Of a DNA stretch of 43,602 bases, positions 1-7,298 are shown in pieces. How positions within the stretch are numbered: the first letter of the stretch is position 1; the number at the start of each line of letters is the position of its first letter. The notes under the pieces were generated by a model. That model searched no databases and was not told the DNA's origin. It saw only the letters and a list, made by a program, of their open reading frames with translations. The stretch comes from a virus: positions 1 to 43,602 of the IMG/VR virus record IMGVR_UViG_3300025645_000141. The stretch is one strand, 5' to 3'. A program made the translations under genes and the position numbers.

Positions 1-282
1 GGTGGTTTTCAAACACCTTAAAGGGAGATTTGTGTATCTTTGTAGGGAGGATGGTAGAGGCATTTTAAAGATTCAAAGCGGGGTAATAGCCCCCCATAAA
101 ACCTCTATGACCCCTATACTACCCCTCTATGCCCCCATCACCCATGTCCATAGATGATCATCAATGCATCATCAATGCAACACTAATGTAACAGCTATGT
201 GCCCGGATTAAAGGCGACCGTAATGGCACATATGGTCACAAATAGTCATATATGAATATCAACTCTCTTTGTGTACAGGTAG

Positions 283-343
283 GAGCATAGGTGGGCATTA
301 GTGGGCATGGGTGATCATGTGTGATTGATGGTAGATTAGGGGT
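283..343 (+). repeat. 10-bp iteron array A
   Basis: Successive 10-base units follow the pattern ATNNGTGGKY: ATAGGTGGGC, ATTAGTGGGC, ATGGGTGATC, ATGTGTGATT, then a degenerate unit. The spacing of exactly one helical turn suggests cooperative protein binding. The same unit occurs in the opposite orientation at 408-520. Confidence 0.6.
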
Positions 344-407
344 ATTCTTGATATTTCCTTAAAGGCAGTTATTCAATTTCTGCACACATCTGCATGATTA
401 TTAGCAC

Positions 408-520
408 AAATGACCACGTATACCCACGTATCCCCACATATCACCATGAGTCTACCATCAATACCCCCTCATCATTAATGACCATCAATGCCCATAAATA
501 TACATCAATGTTGATTTATT
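408..520 (-). repeat. 10-bp iteron array B (inverted)
   Basis: Read on the minus strand, the units ATATGTGGGG, ATACGTGGGT and ATACGTGGTC match the array A pattern ATNNGTGGKY, so A and B form a large inverted arrangement around an AT-rich centre near 345-405. Further degenerate 10-base units (CCATCAATG-like) continue to about 520. The word ATTGATGGTAG at about 327 also has its exact inverted copy at about 452. Confidence 0.55.
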
Positions 521-594
521 ATCAAGTATGATTTCCCTAATATATGATCATATATGGTAGCTAAATGTTCATACCTCTCTGATTAATAGCCTTT

Positions 595-644
595 ATCTAT
601 CGCTCATCTATTATTATCTATCGCTCATCTATTATTATCTATCC
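595..644. repeat. 21-bp direct repeat
   Basis: Two perfect 21-base copies (595-615 and 616-636; each begins ATCTATCGCTCATC) are followed by a partial third copy. The period equals two helical turns, in phase with the 10-bp arrays to the left. Confidence 0.8.
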
Positions 645-847
645 CTATAGTGCATTATCTATAGTCTCATCTACTAAGCTCTATGCCCGTCTCTCTTATT
701 TTAAATTAAAGCATAAGCACTATATACTATCCCTACAGAATACGCTCTATGGTAACCATCTATTAGTCCTCTATGGTCTTCTATGCCTGCACAACAGCTT
801 CTGTAGAGCCGCACAAAAAGCTTGAGGATTATCTATGAAGATATACA

Positions 848-915
848 CAAAAAAAATAATAAAAAGCCCCTCTGAAACACTAACACCCATAAGGGCATTA
901 ATGATTCAGAGGGGC
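848..915 (-). terminator. Very strong intrinsic terminator
   Basis: On the minus strand the arm GCCCCTCTGAA (915-905) pairs with TTCAGAGGGGC (876-866). The interior continues pairing with G-U wobbles, closing on CCC-TTAT-GGG, and the hairpin is followed by a T-rich run (865-850). It lies directly after the last gene of the leftward operon. The inner part of the stem is nearly the same as the hairpin at 26140-26163. Confidence 0.92.
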
Positions 916-934
916 GATTCTTATTTAACTTATT

Positions 935-1462
935 TTAACTCCATAGTCCTTCATAATACTTCCCGAAAAGACGGAAGCCGTTACTAATTCTATCCTGATA
1001 TTTCTCCATACCCTTCATATCGATTTCAAAGGTATGGTTGGGCCCTTCTAGCCATTCGATATAGCCGTTCTCTAGGTCTTTAAATACTCTATCAGATTCA
1101 CCAGAGTAAAACTGCTCTTCCCAATCTTTGGACTTGCTTTCAAATGCAAAGATCATTTCGCTAAGAGCCCAGTCCCAGGCTTGTTCAGCGAACTCATCAG
1201 GCTCATGTGAGTTTGGAGTAGGCAGAGTTCCAACCAAATGTTCGGGACGATCTTCTATGTCTACATTACCAAAAGAATGAGTAGTATCACGAAGCTGAAC
1301 CAGCATTGGCGCAACAATGTAAGCAAGAGTGTAATCCATAGACCAAGTGTCCCATTTATCAATCTGAACATAAACAGCTTGTTCATTTTTATAGCCGAAA
1401 ACTTTGTTAAGAAAGTTGTGATACCAACGATGAGTTGGATATTTTGTTATATTTACTTGCAT
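935..1462 (-). CDS. Conserved phage protein, unknown function
   Basis: 175 residues, soluble, rich in aromatic and acidic residues. It opens with a basic HRWYHN segment and then IDKWDTWSMD, and later has a WDWALSEMIFAFES stretch. I recognise this combination from uncharacterised proteins of other marine phages, but no function is known to me. It is the last gene of the leftward operon, immediately before the terminator. AGGAGAG upstream of the ATG is a good ribosome binding site. Confidence 0.85.
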   Translation of the reverse strand: MQVNITKYPTHRWYHNFLNKVFGYKNEQAVYVQIDKWDTWSMDYTLAYIVAPMLVQLRDTTHSFGNVDIEDRPEHLVGTLPTPNSHEPDEFAEQAWDWALSEMIFAFESKSKDWEEQFYSGESDRVFKDLENGYIEWLEGPNHTFEIDMKGMEKYQDRISNGFRLFGKYYEGLWS

Positions 1463-1587
1463 TTTTCTACTCTCCTACACTTTTCAAAATTAAGAATACT
1501 GTACCGAACTCCGTAAAGATCATCATCAGTTTTCATGGAAACCGCCAACCATAGTAAGAGCAGTGCTCTCATAGACAAGACTAACAT
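1453..1587 (-). CDS. Possible small secreted or membrane peptide
   Basis: 44 codons. The ORF fills the gap between its neighbours: it begins 4 bases after the stop of the upstream gene and overlaps the start of the downstream gene. The N-terminus is strongly hydrophobic (MRALLLLWLAVS, residues 6-17), followed by a polar tail with two cysteines. GGAG lies about 11 bases before the start, which is further than ideal. It could be a small TM protein or non-coding spacer. Confidence 0.35.
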   Translation of the reverse strand: MLVLSMRALLLLWLAVSMKTDDDLYGVRYSILNFEKCRRVEKCK

Positions 1588-1591
1588 TTAT

Positions 1592-1918
1592 TCACCACTC
1601 CACCTCATGCCAATTAGTATCTTCGGGCATCAGTGTAATCTGACCTTCAAAGGCTTCGTTTTCTTTAAGTTGATTATACAATCCAGCGTTCGCCATTGTC
1701 AAGCGATAACTACCTTGATGACACCAATACACAGAACCAGAACTACCGTAGAATCCATACAGATATGCCTGCTTCTCTACACCCGTGATACCGCTGTTCA
1801 ATCTCCAATAGTCACCATCAAGATAACCGCCAGACCAACCGCCTAGCACTTTATATATTACTTCTTCGTCCTGAGTTATCTTTAAAACAACCCAACTGTC
1901 AGGCGTATATTCAGTCAT
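1592..1918 (-). CDS. Conserved phage protein, unknown function
   Basis: 108 residues. The centre carries VLGGWSGGYLDGDYWRLNSG and then FYGSSGSVYWCH, motifs I have seen in uncharacterised marine-phage proteins. No membrane segment or catalytic signature is visible. It belongs to the last small-gene cluster of the leftward operon, 10 bases after the previous gene. Confidence 0.8.
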   Translation of the reverse strand: MTEYTPDSWVVLKITQDEEVIYKVLGGWSGGYLDGDYWRLNSGITGVEKQAYLYGFYGSSGSVYWCHQGSYRLTMANAGLYNQLKENEAFEGQITLMPEDTNWHEVEW

Positions 1919-1928
1919 TTGCTCACCT

Positions 1929-2300
1929 TCACTTGTCTTCTCCTTTCAGCAATCCAGTTGACCACCTTATAGGTTGACCGTGATGTTCTTCGAATTGACG
2001 TATCAGTTCTTTGTATGTAGTTAGACTTTCATCTTGTATATTATCTAACCAGTCGCCAAAATCATTCCAGTCTTCGGTACGCATAGGAGCGACACTATAT
2101 TCTGATTTACCGCCCCAATATTCCTCTTCATCAAGCCCATAGATGTCGATACGACCGCATGAATAAGATTCAAGAAAGTGTTTGTACTCACGCTGTGGGA
2201 ATCTCTCACCAGAAGTCATTCGCATCTCGAAAGGTATGTCTCGTTCTTCGTACCAACGAGTAGCTACAGGCCCCATCCAGTTTGTGCTGTAACTAATCAT
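1929..2300 (-). CDS. Hypothetical acidic protein
   Basis: 123 residues, soluble and acidic, with many Trp and Tyr residues; no recognised domain. Its 5' end overlaps the previous gene by 8 bases, indicating translational coupling within the operon. Confidence 0.75.
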   Translation of the reverse strand: MISYSTNWMGPVATRWYEERDIPFEMRMTSGERFPQREYKHFLESYSCGRIDIYGLDEEEYWGGKSEYSVAPMRTEDWNDFGDWLDNIQDESLTTYKELIRQFEEHHGQPIRWSTGLLKGEDK

Positions 2301-2499
2301 GCTTCATGTCCTCCCAGTTTCCAAATACTTCAGGAGCTGCCTTTCGTGCTTCTTCCATGTAGTACTCACCGGGGTAATGTTTTAAACAATAATAGGCTTG
2401 GTCTCTTACACTTTCTGGTATATCTGGCATTGCTAATAAATCTAAAAGAAATATTCGAGTAGTATTTACTGCATTGCGTCTTTCGTATGGCATTGTCAT
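2293..2499 (-). CDS. Hypothetical small protein
   Basis: 68 residues, predicted mostly helical (for example IFLLDLLAMPDIPESVRDQA), with no recognised domain. The first ATG has a GGA box 9 bases upstream; a second ATG lies two codons later. Its 3' end overlaps the next gene by 8 bases. Confidence 0.7.
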   Translation of the reverse strand: MTMPYERRNAVNTTRIFLLDLLAMPDIPESVRDQAYYCLKHYPGEYYMEEARKAAPEVFGNWEDMKHD

Positions 2500-2532
2500 A
2501 TCAAAATTCCATTCTATTTAACATAATTTTGG

Positions 2533-2754
2533 CTACAGAGGAGGACCTACATAACGGATATCTACAGTAAATCCCACAGTTTCAAAGGTGAATAATAACT
2601 GATCTAACAACTCTTCTTTTGAAGGAGCGTCTACTAGTTGCTCTTCAATATCTACAAACCTACGAGGCTTAATCATATGATTCGTTTGATCTGGGGGATA
2701 CGGTAGTGAAGTATAAGTATTGTTTATAAGTTTATAACTAATAGCATAACGCAT
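2533..2754 (-). CDS. Hypothetical small protein
   Basis: 73 residues, soluble, no recognised domain. The ATG directly follows the stop codon of the preceding gene, so it is probably translated by re-initiation. Confidence 0.65.
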   Translation of the reverse strand: MRYAISYKLINNTYTSLPYPPDQTNHMIKPRRFVDIEEQLVDAPSKEELLDQLLFTFETVGFTVDIRYVGPPL

Positions 2755-2991
2755 TTAGTTACTCTTACTTTTGCAAGAATATACAGTGGGAGCATACGGT
2801 GTATTAGAGTTAGTTTTATAAGCTACAACTTTATTTTCTTTAATTAAAGTTTGTAGAGCGTATTGAATATTAAAATAACGACTGTTAGTACGATAATCGA
2901 GATGCAAAGCTTTAGCAATAGCACCATAAGTGAGAGCACGGCCAGTAGAGCGGTTCAGAATGTTTAGTACTTTAGTATTTAAGTTTATCAT
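2755..2991 (-). CDS. Small winged-helix-like protein
   Basis: 78 residues. The pattern VLNILNRSTGRALTYGAIAK, then YFNIQYALQTLIKENKV, then a short basic beta-like tail looks like a compact winged helix-turn-helix, so a DNA-binding or regulatory role is possible. This is inferred from residue pattern only. The product has a basic C-terminus (KSKSN) and sits among small unknown genes. Confidence 0.7.
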   Translation of the reverse strand: MINLNTKVLNILNRSTGRALTYGAIAKALHLDYRTNSRYFNIQYALQTLIKENKVVAYKTNSNTPYAPTVYSCKSKSN

Positions 2992-3014
2992 AGTATATAT
3001 TTCCTATTAATTTA

Positions 3015-3164
3015 TTAGATAGTTTCGACAAGTGCGATAACAGCAAATTCAGGACTGTTATCAATTAGATTTGAAATGTAAATTAGTTCTTCTTCAGTAA
3101 GGATACGAATGTTCTTTAATTCAGGTCTACAGGGAAAATGAAAAGTTACACGATAAGTGCTCAT
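3015..3164 (-). CDS. Hypothetical 49-aa protein
   Basis: 49 codons, MSTYRVTFHF... to ...VIALVETI. It fits exactly between its neighbours, with its ATG right after the stop of the preceding gene and its own stop 24 bases before the next. The segment LTEEELIYISNLI looks helical. No family recognised; the tight spacing and coding-like composition support it. Confidence 0.6.
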   Translation of the reverse strand: MSTYRVTFHFPCRPELKNIRILTEEELIYISNLIDNSPEFAVIALVETI

Positions 3165-3166
3165 TT

Positions 3167-3358
3167 TTATTCTTTAGCTTTTTCTAAATGTTTAGTAATG
3201 AATAATTTAAGAGTTCTATTATTGTCTTGAAGAGAAGCAGTGATGTTTTTAATTGAACCGTGAACAGCTACAAATGTGCGGCCTCGTTCATCGATAACCT
3301 CTAACCGAGTAACATCTCTCAAATCTTCAACAAAGTCAAGATGCGGAGTTGGATTCAT
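3167..3358 (-). CDS. Conserved small phage protein
   Basis: 63 residues. The segment LRDVTRLEVIDERGRTFV followed by an alternating, beta-like section (SLQDNNRTLKLFI) resembles a small uncharacterised protein common in T4-like and marine phages. Function unknown. It overlaps the preceding gene by 23 bases. Confidence 0.7.
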   Translation of the reverse strand: MNPTPHLDFVEDLRDVTRLEVIDERGRTFVAVHGSIKNITASLQDNNRTLKLFITKHLEKAKE

Positions 3359-3563
3359 ATCTACCTCTGGCTAGTGCTATTTTTAATTTAGATTCAGCGA
3401 TTTTTATATTTTCATAAGTTTTTATCATTTCTACACGAGCGTTAATTATGTCAATTTTGTTTCCGATATAATTAGCATTAATAAAAGTATCTTCAGCATT
3501 AGCTCGTTCTTTTAAATAAGTCTGAAGATTAGCTTCTAGCATTTGCACCATAAGTGATTTCAT
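3336..3563 (-). CDS. Hypothetical helical protein
   Basis: 75 residues, almost entirely helix-forming with repeated Ala, Lys and Glu, so probably a short coiled coil. No domain recognised. AAGGA sits 8 bases before the ATG. It overlaps both neighbours (35 and 23 bases). Confidence 0.7.
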   Translation of the reverse strand: MKSLMVQMLEANLQTYLKERANAEDTFINANYIGNKIDIINARVEMIKTYENIKIAESKLKIALARGRYESNSAS

Positions 3564-3729
3564 AAATTATATCCTTTGTGTTTAACAGGGTCATTTTACC
3601 GACCGCAGCGTTAGCGGAGGGTAGGTGTTTTGCTATTACAAACATTATAGATACGAATAGTGTAGTTGCAACAATTGTTAAAACCACATCAATTATTCCT
3701 GTAAAGAAGAGTTTTATGTATTTCAACAT
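3529..3729 (-). CDS. Small membrane protein
   Basis: 66 residues with one long hydrophobic segment (about residues 8-33, LFFTGIIDVVLTIVATTLFVSIMFVI) and a polar C-terminal half. A single-pass inner-membrane protein is likely. AAAAGGA upstream. Function unknown. Confidence 0.65.
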   Translation of the reverse strand: MLKYIKLFFTGIIDVVLTIVATTLFVSIMFVIAKHLPSANAAVGKMTLLNTKDIIYEITYGANARS

Positions 3730-3759
3730 AATATTTTTTTTCCTTTTAAATTTGAACGC

Positions 3760-3867
3760 TCACATTAACACACGCAAGCTTTCGTAGAACACAGTAGCTG
3801 CTGCTCCTGACATTAGTAAGTTTGCACAAGCTCGACATGATTTACAGCGTTTAGACAGGTAATACAT
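3760..3867 (-). CDS. Possible Cys-rich 35-aa peptide
   Basis: 35 codons whose ATG overlaps the stop of the preceding gene (TAATG). The N-terminal half holds CKSCRAC, a closely spaced cysteine cluster, followed by a weakly hydrophobic part. There is no clear ribosome binding site, so expression would rely on coupling. It could equally be chance. Confidence 0.4.
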   Translation of the reverse strand: MYYLSKRCKSCRACANLLMSGAAATVFYESLRVLM

Positions 3868-4082
3868 TAGTTTTTAGTTTTCCTTTTGAGAGTTTTTAAG
3901 AAGGACTTGACATCGCCTTCGTGTTTGTTTAATCGAGTAGTCATAGAGGATATGTCCTTTAAAGACCATTCGTATTTTTCTAGTTCATCAGCAATAACAT
4001 CAAAGAGCTCTTGAGCGTCCTCTAATGTATTCTGACAGTATTTAGCCTTTTTCTTCATGAAAGGCATTTTAGCTCTAGCCAT
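3867..4082 (-). CDS. Hypothetical basic protein
   Basis: 71 residues with basic ends (MARAKMPFMKKKAK and LKTLKRKTKN) and an acidic helical middle. Its start overlaps the preceding gene by 8 bases. No family recognised. Confidence 0.7.
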   Translation of the reverse strand: MARAKMPFMKKKAKYCQNTLEDAQELFDVIADELEKYEWSLKDISSMTTRLNKHEGDVKSFLKTLKRKTKN

Positions 4083-4437
4083 CCTTGTACTCCTTTATAT
4101 TAGCGTTAATCTTAAGCCAAGTACGATTAAAGCCCTTACCTACTCCCGGCATTAACATTTTTATAGTATTTCTAAATCTAAAGCCTACTCCAGCATAAAA
4201 GAGCCCATCAGGGTATTCATTGTAACCATAGGCTTTGCCCCAGAATAAATAAATAAAACCAAGCTTACGCCATTCACCGTTTACGCTTGAATCCTTCCCA
4301 AACGAATTTGTAAACTTAGCATAAAATTTATTATTCTGTTCATTTAATACACCAACAAAATGATTATCGTATCCCTCAACATATTTAACACCTTTATTAT
4401 TTAGATGCTTAACATAGCTGTCATCAATTGTAATCAC
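4075..4437 (-). CDS. Hypothetical protein
   Basis: 120 residues, rich in Tyr, Phe and Asn, with no recognised domain or membrane segment. It overlaps the preceding gene by 4 bases and the next by 8, typical of a translationally coupled operon. Confidence 0.75.
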   Translation of the reverse strand: MITIDDSYVKHLNNKGVKYVEGYDNHFVGVLNEQNNKFYAKFTNSFGKDSSVNGEWRKLGFIYLFWGKAYGYNEYPDGLFYAGVGFRFRNTIKMLMPGVGKGFNRTWLKINANIKEYKDG

Positions 4438-4619
4438 TTTTTTATCTCCTCTGACATATTATATTCCTTAATTGCCTCTTTAACTATGTCTACCCTGTCT
4501 TGCATATCGGCTTCTTTTGCAGAAAGGCCCGGAAAGAGTTGAGAAAAAACATCTATTAGTGTTGCTATTAAAAATAAAATGAATATCAAAACACCTATAG
4601 CTTCAAATATAATATACAT
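4434..4619 (-). CDS. Small membrane protein
   Basis: 61 residues: an N-terminal transmembrane segment (residues 2-24, YIIFEAIGVLIFILFLIATL) and a charged helical cytoplasmic or periplasmic tail. First gene after the terminator at 4638-4666. Function unknown. Confidence 0.7.
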   Translation of the reverse strand: MYIIFEAIGVLIFILFLIATLIDVFSQLFPGLSAKEADMQDRVDIVKEAIKEYNMSEEIKK

Positions 4620-4637
4620 AATATAGTCCTTTTCTTT

Positions 4638-4666
4638 AAAAAACCCTCATCCATTAAGGACAAGGG
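4638..4666 (-). terminator. Intrinsic terminator
   Basis: Minus-strand stem CCCTTGTCC / GGATGAGGG (with G-U pairs), loop TTAAT, then TTTTTT. It lies between two small membrane-protein genes. Confidence 0.8.
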
Positions 4667-4677
4667 CGTTTAAAATT

Positions 4678-4869
4678 TTAATGTTTAACAACGGAAGGTG
4701 CCGTATTGCTTGACAGGTCTTCATTCTGTACTTTTACTTTACTAAAAGGATCATTATTAAATGCTTTTATAAAACAAGAAATAGCTGCAAGTGTAGTAGC
4801 TAAAAGGCCTGCAACTGTTACAAAAAATAAAGTTAAAGGTAATAATAAAATTCGTATAATCATATTCAT
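4678..4869 (-). CDS. Small membrane protein
   Basis: 63 residues with a long hydrophobic N-terminal segment (about residues 4-36, IIRILLLPLTLFFVTVAGLLATTLAAISCFI) and a polar tail. Single-pass, or a tight hairpin, in the inner membrane. It follows the small-terminase-like gene and precedes a terminator. Function unknown. Confidence 0.7.
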   Translation of the reverse strand: MNMIIRILLLPLTLFFVTVAGLLATTLAAISCFIKAFNNDPFSKVKVQNEDLSSNTAPSVVKH

Positions 4870-4884
4870 AAGATTTATTCCGTA

Positions 4885-5358
4885 TTAATGTTTAGGTAAA
4901 TTAGAAGAGCTTTCGATTATATCTTCAGGCTCAATTACTGTTTCAGGAGGAGCTAAACCTGTAAGGTTAATTGTCATGGGTTTTCTTTCAGTAATTTCTT
5001 GCTCAATCTTTTCTGGTACGTGACGATAACCATATCGCATTAAATCATTAATTAGCTTTTGCTTAGTAATAATTAAGGAAGCCATCGCTTGAGCGCTGTA
5101 GCGTCTTGGATGCTTAGGGTCGTCCATCTCTTGAATCATTTGTTGGGTGTCATGAAACAACTCAACCATTGCAGCCATTGGATCAAATTCTAATTCTTTT
5201 AATCGATCAACAGAATGTTTACTAAATTGGTTTTTACTGCCTTTAGGCCGACCAGAGCCTGCTCTTTTTCCGCCCCATGCACCCACATCCGAAGTAGGTT
5301 CAGTAGCGTTAGGATCTACTGCTCCTGTTGGATCATTATTACTTGTATCTTCACTCAT
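4885..5358 (-). CDS. Small terminase subunit-like protein
   Basis: 157 residues. The disordered acidic N-terminus is followed by GGKRAGSGRPKGSKN (about residues 29-43), a basic Gly-rich motif typical of the start of many phage small terminases. Helical segments follow (DPMAAMVELFHDTQQM; AQAMASLIITKQKLINDLMRYG), then a Pro-rich C-terminus. A small terminase recognises genome DNA and loads the large subunit. No large-terminase gene lies next to it here, so the assignment rests on the motif and general architecture. An AT-hook-like DNA-binding protein is the alternative. Confidence 0.6.
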   Translation of the reverse strand: MSEDTSNNDPTGAVDPNATEPTSDVGAWGGKRAGSGRPKGSKNQFSKHSVDRLKELEFDPMAAMVELFHDTQQMIQEMDDPKHPRRYSAQAMASLIITKQKLINDLMRYGYRHVPEKIEQEITERKPMTINLTGLAPPETVIEPEDIIESSSNLPKH

Positions 5359-5394
5359 TTATATCTCCATTTTTCTTTTAAAAATTAAGCCCTG

Positions 5395-5556
5395 TTAATA
5401 AGCCCATACGTAGTAAATAATATGGCTAGATGCCAATATTAAAGATAAATCTCTGATAAGCTTAATTAGTTTAAAAGGGTCAAAGCGATCTTTTGTCAGT
5501 AGCTTGTCGCCTTTAACCCCTAATTTGTTTTCTTTGTTTTGTAAGTAGTTAACCAT
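5395..5556 (-). CDS. Hypothetical 53-aa protein
   Basis: 53 codons filling the gap between phoH and the small-terminase-like gene. The N-terminal half is basic (KENKLGVKGDKLLTKDRFDPFK) and the C-terminal half hydrophobic (LSLILASSHIIYYVWAY), so it may be a membrane-attached peptide. Function unknown. Its start is 11 bases after the phoH stop. Confidence 0.6.
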   Translation of the reverse strand: MVNYLQNKENKLGVKGDKLLTKDRFDPFKLIKLIRDLSLILASSHIIYYVWAY

Positions 5557-5567
5557 ATATTACTCTT

Positions 5568-6248
5568 TTAAATATCGTTCATATAAAACATTCGCACCAT
5601 AGAAGCGCAAAGCTCACTACGAACAATGTGATCAAGTCCAAATCTAATTACAGGGACATCTATATTTGATCTCTCGCACATCTTTAAAAAACGTGTTAAG
5701 TCAGTACCATGCTTTACATCAGATTGAGTTTCATCACCTACAAAAGCCATTGTTGTATCTTCGCCTACACGGGTTGTAAGAGCCTTAATTTCTTCAATAG
5801 ATAAGTTTTGAGCTTCATCAACAATTACAAATGCATTCTCAAATGATTGTCCACGAATGGTTTCAAGAGGCTGAACTAAAATTGACTTGCCAAATCGGCA
5901 TTCAAAGTCTTTAGCGCCAATAGCTCTTTTTAGAACGTTAGTAATTGGAGCTAACCAAGGAGCTAGTTTTTCTTCTACACTTCCGGGAAATGAGCCAAGA
6001 GTCTTACCTGTTGGAACATTAGGACGGGTTAGCACAATTGTATTAACATCACCACGAAGTAAGGCCTGAGCAGCTAGCATTCCAGCTATATAAGTTTTAC
6101 CTGTACCGGCACAACCGATTCCACAAACAAAAGGTTTTGATCGTAATGCATCTATAAACTCTTTTTGTAAATCGTTCTTTGGTACTACTGTATTGGCGGG
6201 TTTCTCTTCTCTTTCTTTGATGAATTTTACCTTTTGCGCTCTTTTCAT
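5568..6248 (-). CDS. phoH: PhoH family ATPase
   Basis: 226 residues. Walker A GIGCAGTGKT at residues 43-52 and Walker B/DEAQ (VIVDEAQN, 141-148) are followed by the family's VGDETQSD motif, giving an almost complete PhoH core (superfamily 1 helicase-like NTPase). PhoH proteins are widespread in marine phages and their role is unsettled (RNA metabolism or phosphate stress have been proposed). It is the first gene after promoter-like repeat 6351-6373, with a hairpin leader in between. There is no strong Shine-Dalgarno box before the ATG, which is unusual in this window. Confidence 0.93.
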   Translation of the reverse strand: MKRAQKVKFIKEREEKPANTVVPKNDLQKEFIDALRSKPFVCGIGCAGTGKTYIAGMLAAQALLRGDVNTIVLTRPNVPTGKTLGSFPGSVEEKLAPWLAPITNVLKRAIGAKDFECRFGKSILVQPLETIRGQSFENAFVIVDEAQNLSIEEIKALTTRVGEDTTMAFVGDETQSDVKHGTDLTRFLKMCERSNIDVPVIRFGLDHIVRSELCASMVRMFYMNDI

Positions 6249-6277
6249 AATGAGTGTCTTATTGTTAGTTAGAGGAG

Positions 6278-6296
6278 GTTATGAGATATACATAAC
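6278..6296 (-). promoter_or_regulatory. Leader hairpin with conserved loop
   Basis: On the minus strand GTTATG pairs with CATAAC around loop TATATCT, about 30 bases before the phoH start. The hairpin at 26079-26095 before the SSB gene has almost the same loop but a different, still complementary stem, which suggests selection for RNA structure. Confidence 0.55.
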
Positions 6297-6311
6297 AATA
6301 GGCAGGGTTGA

Positions 6312-6345
6312 GGCCTTAAAGGTAATTAATTAGACCCAAAAGGCC
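6312..6345 (-). promoter_or_regulatory. Hairpin after promoter-like repeat
   Basis: On the minus strand GGCCTT (6345-6340) pairs with AAGGCC (6317-6312), with an inner GGGU/ACCU helix. It starts 11 bases after the predicted transcript start and has no T-run, so it is probably a 5' leader structure and not a terminator. Confidence 0.5.
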
Positions 6346-6350
6346 GGGGA

Positions 6351-6373
6351 TTCTTCTTTATAAGGCGGTATTT
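6351..6373 (-). promoter_or_regulatory. Phage RNAP promoter-like repeat, copy 1
   Basis: A perfect copy of the 20-base minus-strand core TACCGCCTTATAAAGAAGAA, preceded by AAA-type sequence. The 23-base element aligns without gaps to the T7 promoter (AATAC block and TATA-like region coincide) and would start RNA with GAAGAA at 6356, as SP6 promoters do. It lies 6 bases after the ClpP stop and leads into phoH and the genes beyond. Assigned from repetition and resemblance; no experimental support. Confidence 0.72.
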
Positions 6374-6379
6374 GATATT

Positions 6380-6949
6380 TTAATAAGGGGCAGCAATCTT
6401 GTCAATAATACCGTGCTTAATGCACTCATCTGCAGTAAGCCAAACATCAGAAGGCCCTAATAAGTTTTTAGTGATATAAGAGTCAGACTTACCTGTACAG
6501 CGTTTATAATGGCTAGCTAACAAACCAGTCAAGAAGTCCATGTTTTTACGGCTAGCCCGCATTTCGTGGTCTTTACCCCCTGATCCTCCTGCATACTGAT
6601 GCGACATAATAGAAGCAGTTGGTGAAGCAGACCGACGGCCTTTAGTGCCAGACATTAGTGTCAAGATACCACAAGAAGCTACAAGACCCATCCCGATTGT
6701 AGCAACAGGGATTTTAGATGTACGCATTGTATCGATCAAGTGAAAAGCTGATCTTACTTCACCGCCGGGAGAGTTGATGATTAGTTTAATCTCATCAGGT
6801 TGGTTAGCTTCAGGAAGCATGTTGTATTCCATAATGCGAGCAACAATGGGCATGATGCTCTCTTGATCGAAACAGTCTGTTAACATTATTACCCCTGTCT
6901 CTGCAAGAAGAATACCGGGAGTGCTATACAGCGATTTAGCGTCATACAT
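6380..6949 (-). CDS. clpP: ClpP-like serine protease
   Basis: 189 residues, the usual ClpP length. It shows the INSPGG oxyanion motif, the nucleophile in GLVASCGI (Ser92), His117 in SIMSHQ, and Asp168 in LGPSDVW, so the catalytic triad is intact. ClpP forms a barrel-shaped peptidase fed by AAA+ unfoldases. Phage copies may act in head maturation or in degrading host proteins; which applies here is unknown. It ends the block with MoxR, thioredoxin and the VWA protein, and is followed by a promoter-like repeat. Confidence 0.93.
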   Translation of the reverse strand: MYDAKSLYSTPGILLAETGVIMLTDCFDQESIMPIVARIMEYNMLPEANQPDEIKLIINSPGGEVRSAFHLIDTMRTSKIPVATIGMGLVASCGILTLMSGTKGRRSASPTASIMSHQYAGGSGGKDHEMRASRKNMDFLTGLLASHYKRCTGKSDSYITKNLLGPSDVWLTADECIKHGIIDKIAAPY

Positions 6950-6998
6950 ATTTTATTACCTTAATAATTAAAAAGTTTTTTTTGATAAGCTTTTAAAA

Positions 6999-7283
6999 CT
7001 AACGATGCACACCCCTAGGCCCACCCATTAGGTCTACTTGTGTAGCATTAGAGGCATCGATGATTGGCTTGTCCCAATCAGTAGGGTGCTTACCTACCTT
7101 GCCTTTTAAGTTCTTCTCAATAGGCTCAGGGAAAGCCATTTGCATTGCTTGATACACTAGATCGTGTTGGAAGGTAGACATCTCTACCGCTTCTTTTTCA
7201 GTGAGCTCGGGGTCAAGAGTCTGATAATATTCTTTAATGATTTGGATTACTTGGAGACGTGGGTCTTCAATTGGGTTTGACAT
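6999..7283 (-). CDS. Hypothetical protein
   Basis: 94 residues, acidic and helical at the N-terminus (LQVIQIIKEYYQTLDPELTEKEAVEM), with a Gly/Arg-containing tail. No domain recognised. It lies between clpP and the 322-residue protein of the MoxR-VWA neighbourhood. Confidence 0.75.
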   Translation of the reverse strand: MSNPIEDPRLQVIQIIKEYYQTLDPELTEKEAVEMSTFQHDLVYQAMQMAFPEPIEKNLKGKVGKHPTDWDKPIIDASNATQVDLMGGPRGVHR

Positions 7284-7298
7284 ATTATTGTTCCTTAT

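Larger units (their letters stand above)
1..865. repeat. Non-coding repeat-rich left end
   Basis: No credible gene is present in this stretch. It is made of short degenerate words (CTATG, ATCAATG, GTGGGCAT, ACCCACGTA) that recur about every 10 or 11 bases, so that they fall on one face of the helix. Two arrays of opposite orientation (283-343 and 408-520) flank an AT-rich centre, and a 21-bp tandem repeat sits at 595-644. TTAAAGG occurs near 20, 207 and 360. All leftward transcription is expected to stop at the terminator just to the right. The structure resembles a replication origin or the short-repeat regions next to the terminal repeats of T7-like phages; this function is inference. Confidence 0.7.

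Noticed and set aside
17-29. Plus-strand CCTTAAAGGGAGA resembling the end of T3/T7 promoters
   Set aside because: Only the downstream half matches, it points into non-coding or antisense DNA, and it differs from the fourfold repeated element. The related TTAAAGG words at 207 and 360 were noted as part of the repeat region.
1515-1540. CTGATGA next to GAAA on the minus strand as a third hammerhead
   Set aside because: No complementary stems and no correct spacing to a cleavage triplet. The same applies to the other CTGATGA words inside coding regions (for example near 1200, 6780 and 36820).
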